Program-made: the position numbers and the translations under genes | Source: Chrysopilus asiliformis | Taxonomy: Eukaryota; Arthropoda; Insecta; Diptera; Rhagionidae | Assembly: GCA_964034945.1 (NCBI GenBank) | Contig: OZ035960.1 | Location: 24,043,487 to 24,107,486, forward strand | Length of the DNA stretch: 64,000 bases | Reading direction: 5' to 3' | Notes under the pieces: generated by a model | Told to the model about the DNA's origin: nothing | The model's database searches: none | Seen by the model: the letters and a program-made list of their open reading frames with translations, nothing else | In this document: one piece after another, positions 34,401 to 47,084 of the stretch | How positions within the stretch are numbered: position 1 is the first letter of the stretch | Layout of the letters: each line of letters opens with the position of its first letter

Positions 34401-37400
34401 ACCGTGCCGTTATTTGGTACCGTGCCGTAATTTGGCACCGTGCCGTAATTTGGCACCGTGCCGTAATTTGGCACCGTGCCGTTATTTGGCACCGTGCCGT
34501 TATTTGGCACCGTGCCGTTATTTGGCACCGTGCCGTTATTGCCGTAATTTGGCACCGTGCCGTAATTTGGCACCGTGCCGTAATTTGGCACCGTGCCGTA
34601 ATTTGGCACCGTGCCGTAATTTGGCACCGTGCCGTAATTTGGCACCGTGCCGTAATTTGGCACCGTGCCGTTATTTGGCACCGTGCCGTTATTTGGCACC
34701 GTGCCGTTATTTGGCACCGTGCCGTTATTTGGCACCGTGCCGTTATTTGGCACCGTGCCGTAATTTGGCACCGTGCCGTAATTTGGCACCGTGCCGTTAT
34801 TTGGCACCGTGCCGTAATTTGGTACCGTGCCGTTATTTGGCACCGTGCCGTAATTTGGCACCGTGCCGTAATTTGGCACCGTGCCGTTATTTGGCACCGT
34901 GCCGTTAATTGGCACCGTGCCGTAATTTGGCACCGTGCCGTAATTTGGCACCGTGCCGTAATTTGGCACCGTGCCGTAATTTGGCACCGTGCCGTAATTT
35001 GGCACCGTGCCGTAATTTGGCACCGTGCCGTAATTTGGCACCGTGCCGTTATTTGGCACCGTACCGTTATTTGGCACCGTGCCGTTATTTGGCACCGTGC
35101 CGTTATTTGGCACCGTGCCGTTCTTTGGCACCGTGCCGTAATTTGGCACCGTGCCGTAATTTGGCACCGTGCCGTTATTTGGCACCGTGCCGTTATTTGG
35201 CACCGTGCCGTTATTTGGCACCGTGCCGTTATTTGGCACCGTGCCGTTATTTGGCACCGTGCCGTTATTTGGCACCGTGCCGTTATTTGGCACCGTGCCG
35301 TTATTTGGCACCGTGCCGTTATTTGGCACCGTGCCGTAATTTGGCACCGTGCCGTAATTTGGCACCGTGCCGTAATTTGGCACCGTGCCGTTATTTGGTA
35401 CCGTGCCGTAATTTGGCACCGTGCCGTAATTTGGCACCGTGCCGTAATTTGGCACCGTGCCGTAATTTGGCACCGTGCCGTTATTTGGCACCGTGCCGTA
35501 ATTTGGCACCGTGCCTTAATTTGGCACCGTGCCGTTAATTGGCACCGTGCCGTTATTTGGCACCGTGCCGTTATTTGGCACCGCACCGTGCCGTAATTTG
35601 GCACCGTGCCGTTATTTGGCACCGTGCCGTAATTTGGCACCGTGCCGTAATTTGGCACCGTGCCGTAATTTGGCACCGTGCCGTAATTTGGCACCGTGCC
35701 GTAATTTGGCACCGTGCCGTTATTTGGCACCGTGCCGTTATTTGGCACCGTGCCGTTATTTGGCACCGTGCCGTAATTTGGCACCGTGCCGTAATTTGGC
35801 ACCGTGCCGTAATTTGGCACCGTGCCGTTATTTGGCACCGTACCGTTATTTGGCACCGTGCCGTTATTTGGCACCGTGCCGTTATTTGGCACCGTGCCGT
35901 TATTTGGCACCGTGCCGTTATTTGGCACCGTGCCGTAATTTGGCACCGTGCCGTTATTTGGCACCGTACCGTTATTTGGCACCGTGCCGTAATTTGGCAC
36001 CGTGCCGTTATTTGGCACCGTGCCGTAATTTGGCACCGTGCCGTTATTTGGCACCGTGCCGTAATTTGGCACCGTGCCGTTATTTGGCACCGTGCCGTTA
36101 TTTGGCACCGTGCCGTTAATTGGCACCGTGCCGTAATTTGGCACCGTGCCGTAATTTGGCACCGTGCCGTAATTTGGCACCGTGCCGTTATTTGGCACCG
36201 TGCCGTTATTTGGCACCGTGCCGTTAATTGGCACCGTGCCGTTATTTGGCACCGTGCCGTTATTTGGCACCGTGCCGTAATTTGGCACCGTGCCGATAAT
36301 TGGCACCGTGCCGTTATTTGGCACCGTGCCGTTATTTGGCACCGTGCCGTTATTTGGCACCGTGCCGTAATTTGGCACCGTGCCGTAATTTGGCACCGTG
36401 CCGTTATTTGGCACCGTGCCGTAATTTGGCACCGTGCCGTAATTTGGCACCGTGCCGTAATTTGGCCGTACCGTTATTTGGCACCGTACCGTTATTTGGC
36501 ACCGTGCCGTTATTTGGCACCGTGCCGTAATTTGGCACCGTGCCGTTATTTGGTACCGTGCCGTAATTTGGCACCGTGCCGTAATTTGGCACCGTGCCGT
36601 AATTTGGCACCGTGCCGTAATTTGGCACCGTGCCGTAATTTGGCACCGTGCCGTTATTTGGCACCGTGCCGTTATTTGGCACCGTGCCGTTATTTGGCAC
36701 CGTGCCGTTATTTGGCACCGTGCCGTTATTTGGCACCGTGCCGTAATTTGGCACCGTGCCGTAATTTGGCACCGTGCCGTTATTTGGAACCGTGCCGTAA
36801 TTTGGTACCGTGCCGTTATTTGGCACCGTGCCGTAATTTGGCACCGTGCCGTAATTTGGCACCGTGCCGTTATTTGGCACCGTGCCGTTAATTGGCACCG
36901 TGCCGTAATTTGGCACCGTGCCGTAATTTGGCACCGTGCCGTAATTTGGCACCGTGCCGTAATTTGGCACCGTGCCGTAATTTGGCACCGTGCCGTAATT
37001 TGGCACCGTGCCGTAATTTGGCACCGTGCCGTTATTTGGCACCGTACCGTTATTTGGCACCGTGCCGTTATTTGGCACCGTGCCGTTATTTGGCACCGTG
37101 CCGTTCTTTGGCACCGTGCCGTAATTTGGCACCGTGCCGTAATTTGGCACCGTGCCGTTATTTGGCACCGTGCCGTTATTTGGCACCGTGCCGTTATTTG
37201 GCACCGTGCCGTTATTTGGCACCGTGCCGTTATTTGGCACCGTGCCGTTATTTGGCACCGTGCCGTTATTTGGCACCGTGCCGTTATTTGGCACCGTGCC
37301 GTTATTTGGCACCGTGCCGTTATTTGGCACCGTGCCGTTATTTGGCACCGTGCCGTTATTTGGCACCGTGCCGTAATTTGGCACCGTGCCGTTATTTGGC

Positions 37401-40400
37401 ACCGTGCCGTAATTTGGCACCGTGCCGTAATTTGGCACCGTTCCGTAATCTGGCACCGTGCAGTAATTTGGCACCGTGGACCGTGCCGTAATTTGGCACC
37501 GTGCCGTTATTTGGCACCGTGCCGTTATTTGGCACCGTGCCGTTATTTGGCACCGTGCCGTTATTTGGCACCGTGCCGTAATATGGCACCGTGCCGTTAA
37601 TTGGCACCGTGCCGTTATTTGGCACCGTGCCGTTATTTGGCACCGTGCCGTTATTTGGCACCGTGCCGTAATTTGGCACCGTGCCGTTATTTGGCACCGT
37701 GCCGTTATTTGGCACCGTGCCGTAATTTGGCACCGTGCCGTAATTTGGCACCGTGCCGTAATTTGGCACCGTGCCGTAATTTGGCACCGTGCCGTTATTT
37801 GGCACCGTGCCGTTAATTGGCACCGTGCCGTAATTTGGCACCGTGCCGTAATTTGGCACCGTGCCGTAATTTGGCACCGTGCCGTTATTTGGCACCGTGC
37901 CGTTATTTGGCACCGTGCCGTTAATTGGCACCGTGCCGTTATTTGGCACCGTGCCGTAATTTGGCACCGTGCCGTAATTTGGCACCGTGCCGTTAATTGG
38001 CACCGTGCCGTTATTTGGCACCGTGCCGTTATTTGGCACCGTGCCGTTATTTGGCACCGTGCCGTTATTTGGCACCGTGCCGTAATTTGGCACCGTGCCG
38101 TAATTTGGCACCGCACCGTGCCGTTATTTGGCACCGTGCCGTAATTTGGCACCGTGCCGTAATTTGGCACCGTGCCGTTATTTGGCACCGTGCCGTAATT
38201 TGGCACCGTGCCGTAATTTGGCACCGTGCCGTAATTTGGCACCGTGCCGTAATTTGGCACCGTGCCGTTATTTGGCACCGTGCCGTTATTTGGCACCGTG
38301 CCGTTATTTGGCACCGTGCCGTAATTTGGCACCGTGCCGTAATTTGGCACCGTGCCGTTATTTGGCACCGTGCCGTAATTTGGTACCGTGCCGTAATTTG
38401 GCACCGTGCCGTAATTTGGCACCGTGCCGTAATTTGGCACCGTGCCGTTATTTGGCACCGTGCCGTAATTTGGTACCGTGCCGTTATTTGGCACCGTGCC
38501 GTAATTTGGCACCGTGCCGTAATTTGGCACCGTGCCGTTATTTGGCACCGTGCCGTTATTTGGCACCGTGCCGTTAATTGGCACCGTGCCGTTATTTGGC
38601 ACCGTGCCGTTATTTGGCACCGTGCCGTAATTTGGCACCGTGCCGTTAATTGGCACCGTGCCGTTATTTGGCACCGTGCCGTTATTTGGCACCGTGCCGT
38701 TATTTGGCACCTTGCCGTAATTTGGCACCGTGCCGTAATTTGGCACCGTGCCGTAATTTGGCACCGTGCCGTAATTTGGCACCGTGACGTAATTTGGCAT
38801 CGTGCCGTAATTTGGCACCGTGCCGTTATTTGGCACCGTGCCGTTATTTGGCACCGTGCCGTAATTTGGCACCGTGCCGTAATTGGCACCGTGCCGTAAT
38901 TTGGCACCGTGCCGTAATTTGGCACCGTGCCGTAATTTGGCACCGTGCCGTTATTTGGCACCGTGCCGTTATTTGGCACCGTGCCGTTATTTGGCACCGT
39001 GCCGTTATTTGGCACCGTGCCGTTATTTGGCACCGTGCCGTTATTTGGCACCGTGCCGTAATTTGGCACCGTGCCGTAATTTGGCACCGTGCCGTAATTT
39101 GGCACCGTGCCGTTATTTGGCACCGTGCCGTTATTTGGCACCGTGCCGTTAATTGGCACCGTGCCGTAATTTGGCACCGTGCCGTAATTTGGCACCGTGC
39201 CGTAATTTGGCACCGTGCCGTTAATTGGCACCGTGCCGTAATTTGGCACCGTGCCGTAATTTGGCACCGTGCCGTAATTTGGCACCGTGCCGTTATTTGG
39301 CACCGTGCCGTTATTTGGCACCGTGCCGTTAATTGGCACCGTGCCGTTATTTGGCACCGTGCCGTTATTTGGCACCGTGCCGTAATTTGGCACCGTGCCG
39401 TTAATTGGCACCGTGCCGTTATTTGGCACCGTGCCGTTATTTGGCACCGTGCCGTTATTTGGCACCGTGCCGTAATTTGGCACCGTGCCGTAATTTGGCA
39501 CCGTGCCGTTATTTGGCACCGTGCCGTAATTTGGCACCGTGCCGTAATTTGGCACCGTGCCGTAATTTGGCCGTACCGTTATTTGGCACCGTACCATTAT
39601 TTGGCACCGTGCCGTTATTTGGCACCGTGCCGTAATTTGGCACCGTGCCGTTATTTGGTACCGTGCCGTAATTTGGCACCGTGCCGTAATTTGGCACCGT
39701 GCCGTAATTTGGCACCGTGCCGTTATTTGGCACCGTGCCGTTATTTGGCACCGTGCCGTTATTTGGCACCGTGCCGTTATTGCCGTAATTTGGCACCGTG
39801 CCGTAATTTGGCACCGTGCCGTAATTTGGCACCGTGCCGTAATTTGGCACCGTGCCGTAATTTGGCACCGTGCCGTAATTTGGCACCGTGCCGTAATTTG
39901 GCACCGTGCCGTTATTTGGCACCGTGCCGTTATTTGGCACCGTGCCGTTATTTGGCACCGTGCCGTTATTTGGCACCGTGCCGTTATTTGGCACCGTGCC
40001 GTAATTTGGCACCGTGCCGTAATTTGGCACCGTGCCGTTATTTGGCACCGTGCCGTAATTTGGTACCGTGCCGTTATTTGGCACCGTGCCGTAATTTGGC
40101 ACCGTGCCGTAATTTGGCACCGTGCCGTTATTTGGCACCGTGCCGTTAATTGGCACCGTGCCGTAATTTGGCACCGTGCCGTAATTTGGCACCGTGCCGT
40201 AATTTGGCACCGTGCCGTAATTTGGCACCGTGCCGTAATTTGGCACCGTGCCGTAATTTGGCACCGTGCCGTAATTTGGCACCGTGCCGTTATTTGGCAC
40301 CGTACCGTTATTTGGCACCGTGCCGTTATTTGGCACCGTGCCGTTATTTGGCACCGTGCCGTTCTTTGGCACCGTGCCGTAATTTGGCACCGTGCCGTAA

Positions 40401-42700
40401 TTTGGCACCGTGCCGTTATTTGGCACCGTGCCGTTATTTGGCACCGTGCCGTTATTTGGCACCGTGCCGTTATTTGGCACCGTGCCGTTATTTGGCACCG
40501 TGCCGTTATTTGGCACCGTGCCGTTATTTGGCACCGTGCCGTTATTTGGCACCGTGCCGTTATTTGGCACCGTGCCGTAATTTGGCACCGTGCCGTAATT
40601 TGGCACCGTGCCGTAATTTGGCACCGTGCCGTTATTTGGTACCGTGCCGTAATTTGGCACCGTGCCGTAATTTGGCACCGTGCCGTAATTTGGCACCGTG
40701 CCGTAATTTGGCACCGTGCCGTTATTTGGCACCGTGCCGTAATTTGGCACCGTGCCTTAATTTGGCACCGTGCCGTTAATTGGCACCGTGCCGTTATTTG
40801 GCACCGTGCCGTTATTTGGCACCGCACCGTGCCGTAATTTGGCACCGTGCCGTTATTTGGCACCGTGCCGTAATTTGGCACCGTGCCGTAATTTGGCACC
40901 GTGCCGTAATTTGGCACCGTGCCGTAATTTGGCACCGTGCCGTAATTTGGCACCGTGCCGTTATTTGGCACCGTGCCGTTATTTGGCACCGTGCCGTTAT
41001 TTGGCACCGTGCCGTAATTTGGCACCGTGCCGTAATTTGGCACCGTGCCGTAATTTGGCACCGTGCCGTTATTTGGCACCGTACCGTTATTTGGCACCGT
41101 GCCGTTATTTGGCACCGTGCCGTTATTTGGCACCGTGCCGTTATTTGGCACCGTGCCGTTATTTGGCACCGTGCCGTAATTTGGCACCGTGCCGTTATTT
41201 GGCACCGTACCGTTATTTGGCACCGTGCCGTAATTTGGCACCGTGCCGTTATTTGGCACCGTGCCGTAATTTGGCACCGTGCCGTTATTTGGCACCGTGC
41301 CGTAATTTGGCACCGTGCCGTTATTTGGCACCGTGCCGTTATTTGGCACCGTGCCGTTAATTGGCACCGTGCCGTAATTTGGCACCGTGCCGTAATTTGG
41401 CACCGTGCCGTAATTTGGCACCGTGCCGTTATTTGGCACCGTGCCGTTATTTGGCACCGTGCCGTTAATTGGCACCGTGCCGTTATTTGGCACCGTGCCG
41501 TTATTTGGCACCGTGCCGTAATTTGGCACCGTGCCGATAATTGGCACCGTGCCGTTATTTGGCACCGTGCCGTTATTTGGCACCGTGCCGTTATTTGGCA
41601 CCGTGCCGTAATTTGGCACCGTGCCGTAATTTGGCACCGTGCCGTTATTTGGCACCGTGCCGTAATTTGGCACCGTGCCGTAATTTGGCACCGTGCCGTA
41701 ATTTGGCCGTACCGTTATTTGGCACCGTACCGTTATTTGGCACCGTGCCGTTATTTGGCACCGTGCCGTAATTTGGCACCGTGCCGTTATTTGGTACCGT
41801 GCCGTAATTTGGCACCGTGCCGTAATTTGGCACCGTGCCGTAATTTGGCACCGTGCCGTAATTTGGCACCGTGCCGTAATTTGGCACCGTGCCGTTATTT
41901 GGCACCGTGCCGTTATTTGGCACCGTGCCGTTATTTGGCACCGTGCCGTTATTTGGCACCGTGCCGTTATTTGGCACCGTGCCGTAATTTGGCACCGTGC
42001 CGTAATTTGGCACCGTGCCGTTATTTGGAACCGTGCCGTAATTTGGTACCGTGCCGTTATTTGGCACCGTGCCGTAATTTGGCACCGTGCCGTAATTTGG
42101 CACCGTGCCGTTATTTGGCACCGTGCCGTTAATTGGCACCGTGCCGTAATTTGGCACCGTGCCGTAATTTGGCACCGTGCCGTAATTTGGCACCGTGCCG
42201 TAATTTGGCACCGTGCCGTAATTTGGCACCGTGCCGTAATTTGGCACCGTGCCGTAATTTGGCACCGTGCCGTTATTTGGCACCGTACCGTTATTTGGCA
42301 CCGTGCCGTTATTTGGCACCGTGCCGTTATTTGGCACCGTGCCGTTCTTTGGCACCGTGCCGTAATTTGGCACCGTGCCGTAATTTGGCACCGTGCCGTT
42401 ATTTGGCACCGTGCCGTTATTTGGCACCGTGCCGTTATTTGGCACCGTGCCGTTATTTGGCACCGTGCCGTTATTTGGCACCGTGCCGTTATTTGGCACC
42501 GTGCCGTTATTTGGCACCGTGCCGTTATTTGGCACCGTGCCGTTATTTGGCACCGTGCCGTAATTTGGCACCGTGCCGTAATTTGGCACCGTGCCGTAAT
42601 TTGGCACCGTGCCGTTATTTGGTACCGTGCCGTAATTTGGCACCGTGCCGTAATTTGGCACCGTGCCGTAATTTGGCACCGTGCCGTAGTTTGGCACCGT
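31491..42700. repeat. Higher-order block of about 5.25 kb in tandem
   Basis: The odd junction TTCCGTAATCTGGCAC occurs at 31491, 32182 and 37441. The pattern after 32217 recurs after 37476 with the same order of variant monomers (offset 5,259 bp). From about 33,550 the offset becomes 5,241 bp, a loss of exactly one monomer. Matching continues through 34908/40149, 35538/40779 and 36891/42132, then fades. Shorter internal blocks exist, such as 34164-34394 against 36300-36530. Confidence 0.85.
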
Positions 42701-45700
42701 GCCGTTATTTGGCACCGTGCCGTAATTTGGCACCGTGCCGTTATTTGGCACCGCACCGTGCCGTAATTTGGCACCGTGCCGTTATTTGGCACCGTGCCGT
42801 AATTTGGCACCGTGCCGTAATTTGGCACCGTGCCGTAATTTGGCACCGTGCCGTAATTTGGCACCGTGCCGTTATTTGGCACCGTGCCGTTATTTGGCAC
42901 CGTGCCGTTATTTGGCACCGTGCCGTAATTTGGCACCGTGCCGTAATTTGGCACCGTGCCGTAATTTGGCACCGTGCCGTTATTTGGCACCGTGCCGTAA
43001 TTTGGCACCGTGCCGTTATTTGGCACCGTACCGTTATTTGGCACCGTGCCGTTATTTGGCACCGTGCCGTTATTTGGCACCGTGCCGTAATTTGGCACCG
43101 TGCCGTAATTTGGCACCGTGCCGTTATTTGGCACCGTGCCGTTATTTGGCACCGTGCCGTAATTTGGCACCGTGCCGGGTTTTGGCACCGTACCGTAATT
43201 TGGCACCGTGCCGTTATTTGGCACCGTGCCGTAATTTGGCACCGTGCCGTAATTTGGCACCGTGCCGTAATTTGGCACCGTGCCGTAATTTGGCACCGTG
43301 CCGTAATTTGGCACCGTGCCGTAATTTGGCACCGTGCCGTAATTTGGCACCGTGCCGTAATTTGGCACCGTGCCGTAATTTGGCACCGTGCCGTTATTTG
43401 GCACCGTGCCGTTATTTGGCACCGTGCCGTAATTTGGCACCGTGCCGTAATTTGGCACCGTGCCGTAATTTGGCACCGTGCCGTTATTTGGCACCGTGCC
43501 GTTATTTGGCACCGTGCCGTTATTTGGCACCGTGCCGTTATTTGGCACCGTGCCGTAATTTGGCACCGTGCCGTAATTTGGCACCGTGCCGTAATTTGGC
43601 ACCGTGCCGTTATTTGGCACCGTGCCGTTATTTGGCACCGTGCCGTTAATTGGCACCGTGCCGTAATTTGGCACCGTGCCGTAATTTGGCACCGTGCCGT
43701 AATTTGGCACCGTGCCGTTATTTGGCACCGTGCCGTTATTTGGCACCGTGCCGTTAATTGGCACCGTGCCGTGCCGTAATTTGGCACCGTGCCGTTAATT
43801 GGCACCGTGCCGTTATTTGGCACCGTGCCGTTATTTGGCACCGTGCCGTTATTTGGCACCGTGCCGTAATTTGGCACCGTGCCGTAATTTGGCACCGCAC
43901 CGTGCCGTAATTTGGCACCGTGCCGTTATTTGGCACCGTGCCGTAATTTGGCACCGTGCCGTAATTTGGCACCGTGCCGTAATTTGGCCGTACCGTTATT
44001 TGGCACCGTACCGTTATTTGGCACCGTGCCGTTATTTGGCACCGTGCCGTAATTTGGCACCGTGCCGTTATTTGGTACCGTGCCGTAATTTGGCACCGTG
44101 CCGTAATTTGGCACCGTGCCGTAATTTGGCACCGTGCCGTTATTTGGCACCGTGCCGTTATTTGGCACCGTGCCGTTATTTGGCACCGTGCCGTTATTTG
44201 GCACCGTGCCGTAATTTGGCACCGTGCCGTAATTTGGCACCGTGCCGTTATTTGGCACCGTGCCGTTATTGCCGTAATTTGGCACCGTGCCGTAATTTGG
44301 CACCGTGCCGTTATTTGGCACCGTGCCGTAATTTGGCACCGTGCCGTTATTTGGCACCGTACCGTAATTTGGCACCGTGCCGTTATTTGGCACCGTGCCG
44401 TAATTTGGCACCGTGCCGTAATTTGGCACCGTGCCGTAATTTGGCACCGTGCCGTAATTTGGCACCGTGCCGTAATTTGGCACCGTGCCGTAATTTGGCA
44501 CCGTGCCGTAATTTGGCACCGTGCCGTAATTTGGCACCGTGACGTAATTTGGCATCGTGCCGTAATTTGGCACCGTGCCGTTATTTGGCACCGTGCCGTT
44601 ATTTGGCACCGTGCCGTAATTTGGCACCGTGCCGTAATTTGGCACCGTGCCGTAATTTGGCACCGTGCCGTAATTTGGCACCGTGCCGTTATTTGGCACC
44701 GTGCCGTTATTTGGCACCGTGCCGTTATTTGGCACCGTGCCGTTATTTGGCACCGTGCCGTTATTTGGCACCGTGCCGTAATTTGGCACCGTGCCGTAAT
44801 TTGGCACCGTGCCGTAATTTGGCACCGTGCCGTTATTTGGCACCGTGCCGTTATTTGGCACCGTGCCGTTAATTGGCACCGTGCCGTAATTTGGCACCGT
44901 GCCGTAATTTGGCACCGTGCCGTAATTTGGCACCGTGCCGTTATTTGGCACCGTGCCGTTAATTGGCACCGTGCCGTTATTTGGCACCGTGCCGTAATTT
45001 GGCACCGTGCCGTAATTTGGCACCGTGCCGTAATTTGGCACCGTGCCGTTATTTGGCACCGTGCCGTTATTTGGCACCGTGCCGTTATTTGGCACCGTGC
45101 CGTTATTTGGCACCGTGCCGTAATTTGGCACCGTGCCGTAATTTGGCACCGTGCCGTTATTTGGCACCGTGCCGTTATTGCCGTAATTTGGCACCGTGCC
45201 GTAATTTGGCACCGTGCCGTAATTTGGCACCGTGCCGTAATTTGGCACCGTGCCGTTATTTGGCACCGTGCCGTTATTTGGCACCGTGCCGTTATTTGGC
45301 ACCGTGCCGTTATTTGGCACCGTGCCGTTATTTGGCACCGTGCCGTTATTTGGCACCGTGCCGTAATTTGGCACCGTGCCGTAATTTGGCACCGTGCCGT
45401 TATTTGGCACCGTGCCGTAATTTGGTACCGTGCCGTTATTTGGCACTGTGCCGTAATTTGGCACCGTGCCGTAATTTGGCACCGTGCCGTTATTTGGCAC
45501 CGTGCCGTTAATTGGCACCGTGCCGTAATTTGGCACCGTGCCGTAATTTGGCACCGTGCCGTAATTTGGCACCGTGCCGTAATTTGGCACCGTGCCGTAA
45601 TTTGGCACCGTGCCGTAATTTGGCACCGTGCCGTAATTTGGCACCGTGCCGTAATTTGGCACCGTGCCGTTATTTGGCACCGTACCGTTATTTGGCACCG

Positions 45701-47084
45701 TGCCGTTATTTGGCACCGTGCCGTTATTTGGCACCGTGCCGTTCTTTGGCACCGTGCCGTAATTTGGCACCGTGCCGTAATTTGGCACCGTGCCGTTATT
45801 TGGCACCGTGCCGTTATTTGGCACCGTGCCGTTATTTGGCACCGTGCCGTTATTTGGCATCGTGCCGTTATTTGGCACCGTGCCGTTATTTGGCACCGTG
45901 CCGTTATTTGGCACCGTGCCGTTATTTGGCACCGTGCCGTTATTTGGCACCGTGCCGTAATTTGGCACCGTGCCGTAATTTGGCACCGTGCCGTAATTTG
46001 GCACCGTGCCGTTATTTGGTACCGTGCCGTAATTTGGCACCGTGCCGTAATTTGGCACCGTGCCGTAATTTGGCACCGTGCCGTAATTTGGCACCGTGCC
46101 GTTATTTGGCACCGTGCCGTAATTTGGCACCGTGCCTTAATTTGGCACCGTGCCGTTAATTGGCACCGTGCCGTTATTTGGCACCGCACCGTGCCGTAAT
46201 TTGGCACCGTGCCGTAATTTGGCACCGTGCCGTAATTTGGCACCGTGCCGTAATTTGGCACCGTGCCGTTATTTGGCACCGTGCCGTTATTTGGCACCGT
46301 GCCGTTATTTGGCACCGTGCCGTTATTTGGCACCGTGCCGTAATTTGGCACCGTGCCGTAATTTGGCACCGTGCCGTTATTTGGCACCGTGCCGTTATTT
46401 GGCACCGTGCCGTTATTTGGCACCGTGCCGTAATTTGGCACCGTGCCGTAATTTGGTACCGTGCCGTAATTTGGCACCGTGCCGTAATTTGGCACCGTGC
46501 CGTTATTTGGCACCGTGCCGTAATTTGGTACCGTGCCGTTATTTGGCACCGTGCCGTAATTTGGCACCGTGCCGTAATTTGGCACCGTGCCGTTATTTGG
46601 CACCGTGCCGTTAATTGGCACCGTGCCGTTATTTGGCACCGTGCCGTAATTTGGCACCGTGCCGTAATTTGGCACCGTGCCGTAATTTGGCACCGTGCCG
46701 TAATTTGGCACCGTGCCGTTATTTGGCACCGTACCGTTATTTGGCACCGTGCCGTTATTTGGCACCGTGCCGTTATTTGGCACCGTGCCGTTATTTGGCA
46801 CCGTGCCGTAATTTGGCACCGTGCCGTAATTTGGCACCGTGCCGTTATTTGGCACCGTGCCGTTATTTGGCACCGTGCCGTAATTTGGCACCGTGCCGTA
46901 ATTTGGCACCGTGCCGTAATTTGGCACCGTGCCGTAATTTGGCACCGTGCCGTTATTTGGCACCGTGCCGTAATTTGGCACCGTGCCGTAATTTGGCACC
47001 GTGCCGTTATTTGGCACCGTGCCGTTATTTGGCACCGTGCCGTAATTTGGCACCGTGCCGTAATTTGGCACCGTGCCGTAATTT

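Noticed and set aside
38065..43764. Open frame of 1,899 codons on the minus strand and many shorter ones across 28142-54904
   Set aside because: They follow from an 18-bp repeat whose common variants lack stops in several frames. The peptides are six-residue tandem words with no signal, domain or start context, and both strands are open at once.
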